A DNA stretch of 26,290 bases from Nitrososphaerota archaeon (GTDB lineage: Archaea > Thermoproteota > Nitrososphaeria > Nitrososphaerales > UBA183). Positions within the stretch are counted from its first letter, which is position 1. The number at the start of each line of letters is the position of its first letter. The stretch spans positions 1-26,290 of the forward strand of contig JAFMAA010000010.1 of the NCBI GenBank assembly GCA_029785235.1, read 5' to 3'. Under the pieces are notes generated by a model, which was given only the letters and a program-made list of their open reading frames with translations, did no database searches and was not told the origin of the DNA. The position numbers were made by a program, and so were the translations under genes. This document shows positions 18,092 to 25,516 of the stretch, in pieces.

Positions 18092-19561
18092 CTACTTAGC
18101 CCTCGGCTTCTTTCCTGTTGGTGCGAACATGACCATGAACCCGCCTATGAGTAAGGCTACTCCGATGATGGCTGAAGATGATATCCCTGGGACTCCGAAT
18201 CCCGACATCTGGATAACCGCGTTGGTCGTCTGTCCCTCTATGACGTTCACGCTCTGGGTGACCGTAGAATACGACGAGTCCGAGACGGTGACGGATATGC
18301 TCCCCTGGCCGTTGGTGACCGCCGATTGCTTAGGGACGGGGAAGTTGCATAGGAGCGCATGGCCCGTGTTGTCTGTGACCGCCGAGGCCCCCGCGCCCGT
18401 AACCAGGGCCCCGCCTATGGGCTTGCCCGCCGTAGTGGTGATAAGGACATCCACCCCCGCGTTGGTGCTGGGGTTGAGGACGCACGAGGAGCCGCCGCCA
18501 GAGCCGCCCGGAGTCGTCGGGGCGGTGGACGCCTCTGTGAGCAATAGGTTAGCCACGCCGGAGGAGAACGAGACCTTAGACGACAGGGCCGAGTAGGACA
18601 GGCTGACCGTGGTAGAATTGCCGGACGCCAGGGTGAGGCCCCCTGAAACCACGCTCCAGAGGTTCCCCGACCAGGTATAGCCCGTTGGGACGCTTATCGA
18701 AAACGAGCCCGTGGGGGCGCAGTTCCCGTAGATGGGGCTCCCCGTCGCATATGAGGTCGCCGACAGGCAGACGGACGCCGGAGAGCCCCCCGCCGCCTCG
18801 TCACCCACATAGATTATGTTTTGACTCAGGGCCGAGCCCGCCGAGCCTGAGATGAGCACCCCCTGGAGCGCCAGAGAGTTCGAGACCGTGAAGGTGCATG
18901 AGAACCCGGAGCCGGAGGGCGAGCACGAGCCCGAGGGGTCTATCGTCAGCGGAGACACGCCACCCGAAGTCACCACCTTTACCACCGTCCCGCCCGGCCA
19001 GTATGCTGAGTAAGTCGAGGCCCCTATGAATCCCGTCGCGCACCCTGAAGCGCACTCCTGAACGTCCGTCCCCGGAGGGCTGACCGTGATGCTGCCCACG
19101 CCCCCATAGGATATCTTCACCAGCATGGGGACGGAGAACGCCGCCACGTTGTCAGGGCCGTTGTATGGGCTTGGTAATCCTGCCGAGTCCTCGACGTAGA
19201 CCGTGACCGAGAACCCTATCTCAGAAGTCCCGGCTCCGGGGACGCTCTGCGGGTTGAACCCCGAATCAGTCACCGGGGCCGTCTGGCCTGACGCAACGCT
19301 CACCGTCTGGCTGCCTATGAGCACCACTTGTGAGGCCGAATTTCGATACACGAAATAGACTGTGAAGGGCGCAGTCCCCCAGCCCCCGGAGTTGGAAATC
19401 TGCGCGGTCACGGAACAATCTGAAGGCCAGGCCGAACAATCGACCGTGGGCTTGGCGGCTGCGAACACCGAGAACGGCTGGAAAGCGACCAGTAAGAATC
19501 CGGCGACTATCATTATCGCGCCGATGGCGAGTTTGCCCTGCCCATTGGGTCTTGCGCTCAA
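18092..19561 (-). CDS. Large multi-domain surface protein
   Basis: This encodes 489 residues. An N-terminal hydrophobic segment (about 12-34) precedes several beta domains with paired Cys, a Gly/Ser linker near 345-355, a carboxypeptidase-regulatory-like domain (VLITTTAGKPIGGALVTGAG through TVTQSVNVIEGQTT), a C-terminal span (about 457-478) and a KKPRAK tail. It is anchored and displayed externally. The start is TTG at 19559-19561. A weak terminator sits just upstream, and I see no clear TATA box, so it may rely on read-through. Confidence 0.78.
   Translation of the reverse strand: MSARPNGQGKLAIGAIMIVAGFLLVAFQPFSVFAAAKPTVDCSAWPSDCSVTAQISNSGGWGTAPFTVYFVYRNSASQVVLIGSQTVSVASGQTAPVTDSGFNPQSVPGAGTSEIGFSVTVYVEDSAGLPSPYNGPDNVAAFSVPMLVKISYGGVGSITVSPPGTDVQECASGCATGFIGASTYSAYWPGGTVVKVVTSGGVSPLTIDPSGSCSPSGSGFSCTFTVSNSLALQGVLISGSAGSALSQNIIYVGDEAAGGSPASVCLSATSYATGSPIYGNCAPTGSFSISVPTGYTWSGNLWSVVSGGLTLASGNSTTVSLSYSALSSKVSFSSGVANLLLTEASTAPTTPGGSGGGSSCVLNPSTNAGVDVLITTTAGKPIGGALVTGAGASAVTDNTGHALLCNFPVPKQSAVTNGQGSISVTVSDSSYSTVTQSVNVIEGQTTNAVIQMSGFGVPGISSSAIIGVALLIGGFMVMFAPTGKKPRAK
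19341..19350 (+). repeat. Dispersed motif TTTCGATACA, copy 6
   Basis: Exact copy extended to the 12-mer ATTTCGATACAC, antisense within the 489-residue surface protein gene (coding strand Val-Tyr-Arg-Asn). Confidence 0.8.
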
Positions 19562-19576
19562 CGTCTATGCCCCCTT

Positions 19577-19596
19577 GAAGAAAAGGGGTCGGCCCC
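19577..19596 (-). terminator. Probable terminator after the 387/100-residue unit
   Basis: On the minus strand GGGG-4-CCCC is followed at once by TTTTCTTC, beginning 6 bases after the TAA of the 100-residue gene. The stem is only four G-C pairs, so termination may be partial. Confidence 0.45.
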
Positions 19597-19601
19597 GTCC
19601 C

Positions 19602-19904
19602 TTAGACGAGGCCGCTTCTCAGGGAGGGGAAAGAGAGAGCTTGCAGGAAAAGGCCACGCATCATGGAGACGAACTTCATGTATGCGCCCATTGTGCGCTC
19701 ATAGAACAGCGCGGGCTTGGCTTTTGGTGTTGCGAATGGCGTGATGAAGACGTAGATCACCAGGGCCGCGACTATGAACCCGAGAACCGCGCCCATCCAC
19801 CCGGCGGGCAGATAGGGGGTCAGATAGGAGTCGAGCCAGAGACCTACGAACAACCCCGCGAAGATGCCTATGAACAGCATAAGCATCCTGTTGTCTTTGG
19901 CCAT
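19602..19904 (-). CDS. Two-span membrane protein, possible structural protein
   Basis: This encodes 100 residues with spans at about 7-25 and 38-56 and a basic, helical C-terminal half (KAKPALFYERTMGAYMKFVSM). AAGGCGAG lies just before the ATG. It is paired with the 387-residue protein in a unit that has its own promoter and a terminator-like hairpin. Such punctuation is usual for abundant virion proteins; no family is recognised. Confidence 0.75.
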   Translation of the reverse strand: MAKDNRMLMLFIGIFAGLFVGLWLDSYLTPYLPAGWMGAVLGFIVAALVIYVFITPFATPKAKPALFYERTMGAYMKFVSMMRGLFLQALSFPSLRSGLV

Positions 19905-19913
19905 GTTCTCGCC

Positions 19914-21077
19914 TTAGTAGACGAGGTGTCCGACTGAGTATTGTTCGACCAGCACGGTTGGTGCGTTGGCCGAGGATGGAGGGATTAGTCCGCCGAAGCC
20001 TGTGGGAATGCCTGCGCCGTTGCCTGCCGCCGGGAATGCGGTGACCGCTGGGCTGGAGTAGTAGGACTCGATGTAGCTGGCCTGAGTGTCAGTCACCCAG
20101 ATGAACACCGCCGCAACATGGTGAGCGCCCTGAGTCACGGTTTCTTGGACTGTGACCGGGACGTTCCCGCATATGTAGGGGTTCGAGGTGGATGTCCCTG
20201 ACGATGGGGCTGGGTTGCAGCCTGAGACCGGGATTAGGTATGCGACTGTGCCTGACGCCTTGTTCGCGCTGAGTGCTACCGCGCCGTTGGGCGAGGTGAG
20301 CGAGATTCCAGTCTGGTTGAAGGCCGCTATCAGGTAGCTGCCGAACTGGACTGGCCCGCTGGATGTCTGAGTGGCTCCGTTGGCGTAGTTGGTGACCTTG
20401 GTTCCGGATGTCCCGTAGATGGTGGGCGAGGAGAGCGCGACTGCGTTGTTGCTGAAGTCCTGAAGGTAGACGTTCCAGGTGCTTGGTGCTGACGATGGAA
20501 AGTCAGTCGGGAAGCTGTTGGTCTGTCCCGTCTGGCTGTTGACCACCGATTCTACGTTGGTGGTGGCTGAAGTCCCTGACGCTGGTGCCGCGAACAGAAG
20601 GCAGGTCTGCTTGTAGACAGACACCGCGTTGCTCGCAGAAGCCGGGACGCCGGAGGTTAGGGTGAACACCGTCTGCCCGTCCTGCGCCACCGTCTGGCCC
20701 GCCGCAGTCGTCACGACATCCAGAGGCCAGGCCCCTGAGCCGCGACATTGGGTGAGCCACGGAGGCGAGTAGGTGTTCGTGGTCGCTGATGTGGCTGTCC
20801 CTGAAGTGACCGAGCCGGGGCTGTCTATCGTCTGGACGTATGAGCCGCCCTGCATGGTGAAGATGTTGACTGTTGGCGAACTGACTGTCGCGGACGCATA
20901 CCCGCCGAGGAGGGAGATGATGGACTCACCGCCCGTGGTGCTTGGGTGCTGCGTCGGGATCGAGACCGTGCTCTGAGGGATGTAGACGAAGGCGAATGCG
21001 AAGATGCCTACAATGATTACTATGAGTGCTATGATTCCGTTGGAGATTCCTGCTCTCTCTTTAGGAGAGACGTTCAA
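19914..21077 (-). CDS. Membrane-anchored surface or virion protein
   Basis: This encodes 387 residues: a single N-terminal span (about 14-33) followed by a long, uncharged, Ser/Thr/Ala-rich beta region with three probable disulfides. The charge-poor external part and lack of a C-terminal anchor distinguish it from its neighbours. Starts with TTG at 21075-21077, about 33 bases from a TTAAATAG box. As the first gene of a promoter-to-terminator unit it is a candidate for the most abundant external protein; this is inference. Confidence 0.77.
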   Translation of the reverse strand: MNVSPKERAGISNGIIALIVIIVGIFAFAFVYIPQSTVSIPTQHPSTTGGESIISLLGGYASATVSSPTVNIFTMQGGSYVQTIDSPGSVTSGTATSATTNTYSPPWLTQCRGSGAWPLDVVTTAAGQTVAQDGQTVFTLTSGVPASASNAVSVYKQTCLLFAAPASGTSATTNVESVVNSQTGQTNSFPTDFPSSAPSTWNVYLQDFSNNAVALSSPTIYGTSGTKVTNYANGATQTSSGPVQFGSYLIAAFNQTGISLTSPNGAVALSANKASGTVAYLIPVSGCNPAPSSGTSTSNPYICGNVPVTVQETVTQGAHHVAAVFIWVTDTQASYIESYYSSPAVTAFPAAGNGAGIPTGFGGLIPPSSANAPTVLVEQYSVGHLVY

Positions 21078-21106
21078 TTTCTTCAGAGCCTATACCTTCG
21101 GGTTCT

Positions 21107-21114
21107 CTATTTAA
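21107..21114 (-). promoter_or_regulatory. TATA-like promoter, leftward
   Basis: TTAAATAG preceded by GG on the minus strand, centred about 33 bases before the TTG at 21077. It shares a 91-base divergent region with the rightward promoter. Confidence 0.58.
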
Positions 21115-21133
21115 CCGAGTCTCATGTAAGTAA

Positions 21134-21141
21134 TTTATATA
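21134..21141 (+). promoter_or_regulatory. TATA promoter, rightward
   Basis: TTTATATA centred about 32 bases before the GTG at 21169. A second AT-rich box, TTTATTCTTTATC, follows. It should drive the whole plus-strand unit to 25434. Confidence 0.68.
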
Positions 21142-21168
21142 CCGTTTATTCTTTATCTTTAACCCAGC

Positions 21169-21495
21169 GTGCTCGACACAAAAGAGCCTGAATCATTGCC
21201 CTTATTCAAACAGGTCGCTAACGCGATTACGAAATTTACGAAGTCTGATTCCATAGAAGTTTGGTGGAGGGCTGAGTTTCACCTTTCTGGGAAGAATGGG
21301 TATTCAAAATACATGACCCTCCCTAAGAAGTTCATTGAAGAATCGGGCCTCACTACCGCAGACTTTCGTGCCGCGATGATACGCGTATTTCTTCCCGAGA
21401 ACCGAGAGGAGTTTCAGGGATATGCGAACTCTAACAGACCTATTGGAAAGATAATCTTGGTGCTGGAGTTGCCGGACAAGAGGGGGAAGAATTGA
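21169..21495 (+). CDS. AbrB-like regulator, candidate
   Basis: This encodes 108 residues. The central part (GYSKYMTLPKKFIEESGL, then a strand-rich ending IIKLVLEL-like: KIILVLELP) resembles the swapped-hairpin AbrB fold, in which a strand leads to IPK followed by a short helix. The match is weaker than for the gene at 8160. First gene of the plus-strand unit; AT-rich. The start is GTG after a good TATA box. If it is a regulator it may control the divergent promoters beside it. Confidence 0.6.
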   Translation: MLDTKEPESLPLFKQVANAITKFTKSDSIEVWWRAEFHLSGKNGYSKYMTLPKKFIEESGLTTADFRAAMIRVFLPENREEFQGYANSNRPIGKIILVLELPDKRGKN

Positions 21496-21656
21496 ACTCG
21501 TTTTTCAAAGCAGTGCTCGCTATCCTTGCTTTCGGCGCTTTCCTTTACGGGTTCATTGAAATCTTCTATTTCGTAGATTTTACTTTTGGCGCTGCATTGT
21601 ATGGTTTAGGAACGACAGCCTTTGGGCTCTTGATTCAGACGAGAGACAAGAATTGA
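21492..21656 (+). CDS. Small two-span membrane protein
   Basis: This encodes 54 residues, hydrophobic and Phe-rich, with spans at about 4-26 and 31-49 and a charged end (QTRDKN). The start is TTG in a TTGA overlap with the AbrB-like gene. The junction sequence AAGAATTGAACTC is repeated at its own end. A short two-helix protein, hence another capsid candidate by size alone. Confidence 0.68.
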   Translation: MNSFFKAVLAILAFGAFLYGFIEIFYFVDFTFGAALYGLGTTAFGLLIQTRDKN

Positions 21657-21862
21657 ACTCTCTAAGAAAACGTCTCGGATTTAGGATTCTGATGTTCGAT
21701 TCTGTGATTGCCGCTTTCAGCGTGATAGGCGTCTTTATCGGGCAGTTTACGACTTTTGAAGCAAGCCTATTCGGTTGGGCGTTCATATTGGGTAGCACCG
21801 TCGCATTCGCGGAATTTGAAGGCCTGTCCTCATTTAGAAGCCCAGAGGAGACAGAGCCATGA
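21653..21862 (+). CDS. Small two-span membrane protein
   Basis: This encodes 69 residues with spans at about 10-31 and 36-54. The start is TTG at 21653, within the repeated junction AAGAATTGAACTC, so both this gene and the one before begin TTG-AAC-TC. Its stop overlaps the next ATG as ATGA. Similar in size and topology to its upstream neighbour, possibly a diverged duplicate. Confidence 0.7.
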   Translation: MNSLRKRLGFRILMFDSVIAAFSVIGVFIGQFTTFEASLFGWAFILGSTVAFAEFEGLSSFRSPEETEP

Positions 21863-22362
21863 GGGTCATAGCCAAGCGCCTGATAATCGCGTCCGTGCTC
21901 GCCCTCGGCCTGATACTCGACATCGAGCCCCTCCTTGCCGGAGCCAAGGCCCCCATCACCGACTCCCTCCTCTATGCGCTTTTCACCAACCCCTCGGCGT
22001 TCTTTTCCTCCATGTGGGCCCTCCTGCTGGGGCTCCCATCGTCCCTGAGCGCACCCTTGCCGGGGCTCACCTCCTCCCCCGCGTTCTCGCTGGTTTTCAC
22101 CCTCGTCCTCCCCCTCGCCTTCGGGCTGGCGGTGGCTTTCCTGACCATAGGGGCCGGGGCTGCAGCGGCATCCATGCTGGCCGAGCAGGAGCCCGTGTGG
22201 GTGCATCTCCCTCATGGGTATCACCAGTTCGAGCGGCGAAAGAAGGCCGTCGAGATACGCGATTCCAACTCTGACATCAAGGTTCGGCCCAGCAAGACCA
22301 TTTCAGCAGAGAGCCTCAAGGACCTACTCGCCAAGCCTTCTGAAGCGGAGAACGTGAGATAG
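21859..22362 (+). CDS. Membrane protein with cytoplasmic tail
   Basis: This encodes 167 residues with hydrophobic segments at about 8-28, 47-63 and 76-108, then a soluble C-terminal part of about 55 residues (WVHLPHGYHQFERRKKAVEIRD onward in shorter pieces). Base composition changes abruptly to GC-rich at its start. ATGA overlap upstream; the TAG is followed directly by the TTG of the next gene. Function unknown. Confidence 0.74.
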   Translation: MRVIAKRLIIASVLALGLILDIEPLLAGAKAPITDSLLYALFTNPSAFFSSMWALLLGLPSSLSAPLPGLTSSPAFSLVFTLVLPLAFGLAVAFLTIGAGAAAASMLAEQEPVWVHLPHGYHQFERRKKAVEIRDSNSDIKVRPSKTISAESLKDLLAKPSEAENVR

Positions 22363-23154
22363 TTGGCCCGAAACCGGAACATCCTCCTCCTCCAATGGGA
22401 GCAGAACCGTCTCCCCTCCATGATGATACTCGCCCTCGCTGCGGGCTTCACTATCCTCGGCCTGTCCTATGCCTCCCCCGACCCCATCTATCGCTTCATG
22501 GCTGCCGGGGTGTTCATCGCCGGAATGGGGGTCACGATGTCCTACGGGTTCCTGCTGATTCCTTACCGGGGCAACATGAGCACCGGGGGGAAGATGATAG
22601 TCATAGGGGAGGGGGAAGTTGACATCCACTATACCTCTAGCAACGCCGCCGAGGAGAGCCTTCCCTTCGTTGACGAATCGGGGAACATAGAGCCCGGACG
22701 CTATTCTCGGACTCTGCCCTTGGACGACCCGGCCAACTTCTCTGCCTTCCCAGATTCCCCGGATGCCCCCTTCGTCGACATCCTCCACTATGGGCGCTGG
22801 AATGACCGCGTGGGGAGGGTCGGCGACACGATGATGAAAGACCGGATAGCCTACTGGAACCGTGACACCGAGACGCTCATAGTTAAGCCCCTGAAGACCC
22901 CCCAGCATCAGATAGTCGGCAAGGACGGCAAGCACCGATGGATTCCCTCCTTCGAGCTGATAATGACCGTCCACGGCGACGCCGCAGAGAGCATAGAGCC
23001 GTTCCTTTTGGCCCAGCAGATAAAGTTCTACGTCAAGGAGCGCATGATGAAGTTCGTTGGAATGACCGAGGAGGAAGCATACGCAGACATCGTGAAGGAG
23101 ATAGGCACCATGTTGCAAAAGAAGTTCGCGGTAGCGGTTGAGGCCCATGTCTGA
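22363..23154 (+). CDS. Membrane protein with large soluble domain
   Basis: This encodes 263 residues. Two spans at about 18-37 and 44-66 are followed by a 190-residue soluble domain, probably cytoplasmic (IPYRGNMSTGGKMIVIG ..., then a helical end KFYVKERMMKFVGMTEEEA). TTG start immediately after a TAG stop. The topology (membrane hairpin plus cytoplasmic domain, upstream of an ATPase) suggests a membrane platform for the ATPase encoded three genes later. Confidence 0.74.
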   Translation: MARNRNILLLQWEQNRLPSMMILALAAGFTILGLSYASPDPIYRFMAAGVFIAGMGVTMSYGFLLIPYRGNMSTGGKMIVIGEGEVDIHYTSSNAAEESLPFVDESGNIEPGRYSRTLPLDDPANFSAFPDSPDAPFVDILHYGRWNDRVGRVGDTMMKDRIAYWNRDTETLIVKPLKTPQHQIVGKDGKHRWIPSFELIMTVHGDAAESIEPFLLAQQIKFYVKERMMKFVGMTEEEAYADIVKEIGTMLQKKFAVAVEAHV

Positions 23155-23755
23155 GGACTCCCTCCCATCGGTGGACGACATAGCCAAAGACTTGGAGGAC
23201 GAGGACAAGGCTGCGAGGGCCCGGCTTGAGCAAGCAAGGCAGAAGGTCAAGGCCGAAGCGCAGCCTCAGACATCCGACTCTCCGGTGTCAGGGCCCGGTT
23301 TCGTGATATACACTTCCCACGACGCCCGACAGGCCCGCGAGTCGTCGCTCCTCAACCAGGGGCGATATCGCACCCGCAACGAGGAGCTTGAGGAGAACCT
23401 CGGGGCCCTGGCGGACTACAAGCGGGGCGAGCTTTTCCATGACCGCACTACTACGGAGGAATCAAGGGAATACGTCCAGGGGGAGCTTGCCGCTTTCGCC
23501 GACCTCAAGAGCGCCATGAAGAATTTCAACCGTGGGGAGTCGAGAACGATGTCGTTCCTCAAGGACGCCTTCAAGGTGGTGATAGCGGGCGGAGCTATCG
23601 CGTTCCTGTTCCTGCTCGTCCTCGATAGGGCCGCGTTCCTGCCCTATGAGGACGGCGCGTCTGCGTGGATGGCCAACCCGATAAACGACGGATGGCTCCT
23701 CGCCCTGATAGTGGTGTTCGTGGTGCTCGCCGCATACCTGAGGCGCAGACGTTAG
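23147..23755 (+). CDS. Helical protein with C-terminal membrane hairpin
   Basis: This encodes 202 residues. The first 140 are soluble, charged and partly coiled (DIAKDLEDEDKAARARLEQA). Two spans follow (about 148-167 and 180-197), then RRRR. The ATG at 23147 is chosen over GTG/ATG-like codons upstream because it sits 8 bases before the preceding stop, a short overlap. Mirror-image topology to its upstream neighbour; the two could form a complex. Confidence 0.74.
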   Translation: MSEDSLPSVDDIAKDLEDEDKAARARLEQARQKVKAEAQPQTSDSPVSGPGFVIYTSHDARQARESSLLNQGRYRTRNEELEENLGALADYKRGELFHDRTTTEESREYVQGELAAFADLKSAMKNFNRGESRTMSFLKDAFKVVIAGGAIAFLFLLVLDRAAFLPYEDGASAWMANPINDGWLLALIVVFVVLAAYLRRRR

Positions 23756-24316
23756 TTGGCCGTCACCAGCGCCATAGCCAAGCGCATCGGGGGATTCCTC
23801 GGCGACGTAAGGAAGGGGATAGAGCAGGACGCCAACAAGAAGCTGTATGTGGACATCTCCCGGTCTATGTATGTCGCCGGGCTACTCAGGCTGTCGGTGG
23901 TGATATCGGACGCTGTGGATAACTCGGCCCTGCTGCCCCAGACTCGGATGCGGGCGCTCCTCCTCGGCGTGGACTTGGCGGCGCACCGCCTGGAGACCCT
24001 CGACAACCCCTCGTTGCGGGACCTCCTGGCTAAGTGGGACGCGGCGGTTCCCTACTGGCACTCCGCCAACCGCAGATACCTGGCTGTGGTCAACGAGATA
24101 ATGGAGAACCCCGAAGCCTGGAGGCGTCCGAGGGGCGAAAGGAACCCCGCCGACCTCGCAGAGTCTCAGCTTTCAGATTTCTTCGACTTTTGGATGTATC
24201 CCAGCGGCAAGCCCATCATACAGCTATGGTCGAAGTACGAGCACATCCACGAGTATCTCGCGGTGAGAGAGTTGCCCCTCCCCATACAGGACAGAAGATA
24301 TGGCGGTGAAGAATGA
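23756..24316 (+). CDS. Soluble helical protein, unknown
   Basis: This encodes 186 residues, all-helical by composition, without membrane spans or Cys. TTG start directly after a TAG. Trp/Tyr-rich C-terminal part (FFDFWMYPSGKPIIQLW). Its TGA overlaps the ATG of the ATPase gene, so the two products are likely made in fixed ratio and may interact. Confidence 0.74.
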   Translation: MAVTSAIAKRIGGFLGDVRKGIEQDANKKLYVDISRSMYVAGLLRLSVVISDAVDNSALLPQTRMRALLLGVDLAAHRLETLDNPSLRDLLAKWDAAVPYWHSANRRYLAVVNEIMENPEAWRRPRGERNPADLAESQLSDFFDFWMYPSGKPIIQLWSKYEHIHEYLAVRELPLPIQDRRYGGEE

Positions 24317-25434
24317 TGCTCGTTCAGCCTGATTCTCCCCCTCCCACAAGGATCCGGGTAAGGCGCTGGCTCAATAGCAATAGGCTTGCAAGGGAAAACA
24401 GGCCCTATTATGAAAAGCGGCTGGAGGATGCTTTTGACTGGTCTTCACCCGATGCCTATTGGTGCTTCGGCAAACGCAAATCAGGGAAGTCTAACGTCCT
24501 CGAAGCCATAGCGACGAACTGTATGGCCAAGGGGGCGGTTATCCTCGATCTGTATTCAGCTAGAGACAACGAGGCCCTAGCCTGGTGTCGCTCCCCCTAT
24601 TCGGTTAAGCTCTGGACAGGCAACTCGATAGACCTGAAGTTCGAGGGCAAGGAATACCCGTGGGGTCACATGAAGGACTTCAATCTGAAAGAAGCCGAGA
24701 AATACTCTGTCAACATCACCGTTCCGGGGTTCTACTCTAGCAGAGGTGAGATGTATAGGAGCCTCTCAAGGATTCTCGATATGCTCAAGGACAGAAGCGA
24801 ATGGAATACTAACATCATACTCTTGGTAAGGGAATCGACCCGGCTTATCCAATCTCGGCTTTTCGCCAAGGCGGTGAAAGGGCAGCTAGAAGCGCAGTAT
24901 GATTTTATCGAAGTGATGCAGGAGTCTTATCACAACGGAGTCGGCGTGGCTGTGGACTCTCTCAGGCCCCTTTCGATAGATATCAATGTCCGTGAAGTCG
25001 CCAACCATGTGATAGTGAAGCGGGCTGGGAGGCTGACGCTGCCCAGAGACATGAAGCTCCTTTGGCACTACATACGCCCTCAATATATCAGGCGTATGCC
25101 CCTGGAGGATTTCGTCGTCTATTCGGACTCAGACGACCTAATGGTAGGAGACCTCGACCTAGTGCCTTGGCACATCATCAGGGGGGAGAACATAATGAAG
25201 CAGCTTGGGATAACGCCTGTCGCGTCCGTGGATTCGCCCCTGGACTCTGAGGACGAGCCGGAAAGAGACAAACCAGAAGGCCAGTCAGGGAGGCCCTCGA
25301 AGGAGACGCCTGAGATGAAACAGAAGATACTGGCGCTTTTGGAGGAGGGCAAGACGCGGGAAGACATAGCGGGTGAAGTCAAGCTGAGCGTAAGGACGGT
25401 TTCAGGGTGGATTAGGAAGTGGAAGAAGCAATAA
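24313..25434 (+). CDS. P-loop ATPase with C-terminal helix-turn-helix
   Basis: This encodes 373 residues. Walker A is GKRKSGKS (53-60). The Walker B position reads NIILLVRES (167-175), with Arg where Asp is expected. Later elements (GVAVDSLRPLSIDINVREVA, 211-230) line up with the sensor region of HerA/FtsK-type ATPases. A linker of about 30 charged residues leads to a helix-turn-helix (338-370: LLEEGKTREDIAGEVKLSVR then TVSGWIRKW). Likely a DNA-packaging or translocating motor, with the helix-turn-helix giving sequence recognition. Last gene before a terminator hairpin. Confidence 0.78.
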   Translation: MMLVQPDSPPPTRIRVRRWLNSNRLARENRPYYEKRLEDAFDWSSPDAYWCFGKRKSGKSNVLEAIATNCMAKGAVILDLYSARDNEALAWCRSPYSVKLWTGNSIDLKFEGKEYPWGHMKDFNLKEAEKYSVNITVPGFYSSRGEMYRSLSRILDMLKDRSEWNTNIILLVRESTRLIQSRLFAKAVKGQLEAQYDFIEVMQESYHNGVGVAVDSLRPLSIDINVREVANHVIVKRAGRLTLPRDMKLLWHYIRPQYIRRMPLEDFVVYSDSDDLMVGDLDLVPWHIIRGENIMKQLGITPVASVDSPLDSEDEPERDKPEGQSGRPSKETPEMKQKILALLEEGKTREDIAGEVKLSVRTVSGWIRKWKKQ

Positions 25435-25469
25435 TAGGGCGTCCGCTGCTCCTCCTAAGGATTCTCCTA

Positions 25470-25510
25470 GAACGGGAGGCGGCAAAAATCCCGTTCAGTT
25501 CTGTTTTATC
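25470..25510 (+). terminator. Terminator hairpin between ATPase and recombinase genes
   Basis: GAACGGGA (25470-25477) and TCCCGTTC (25489-25496) form a perfect 8-bp stem with an 11-base loop, followed by the T-rich GTTCTGTTTTATCTT. It ends the plus-strand unit. The T-rich part is too close to the next ATG to serve as its TATA box. A perfect inverted repeat beside an integrase gene could also be part of an attachment site. Confidence 0.62.
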
Positions 25511-25516
25511 TTAAAA

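Noticed and set aside
22324..23250. Minus-strand open frame of 308 codons opposite two plus-strand membrane genes
   Set aside because: The plus-strand products have coherent membrane spans and coupled starts; the antisense product is low-complexity (Gly/Val/His) and crosses several gene boundaries.
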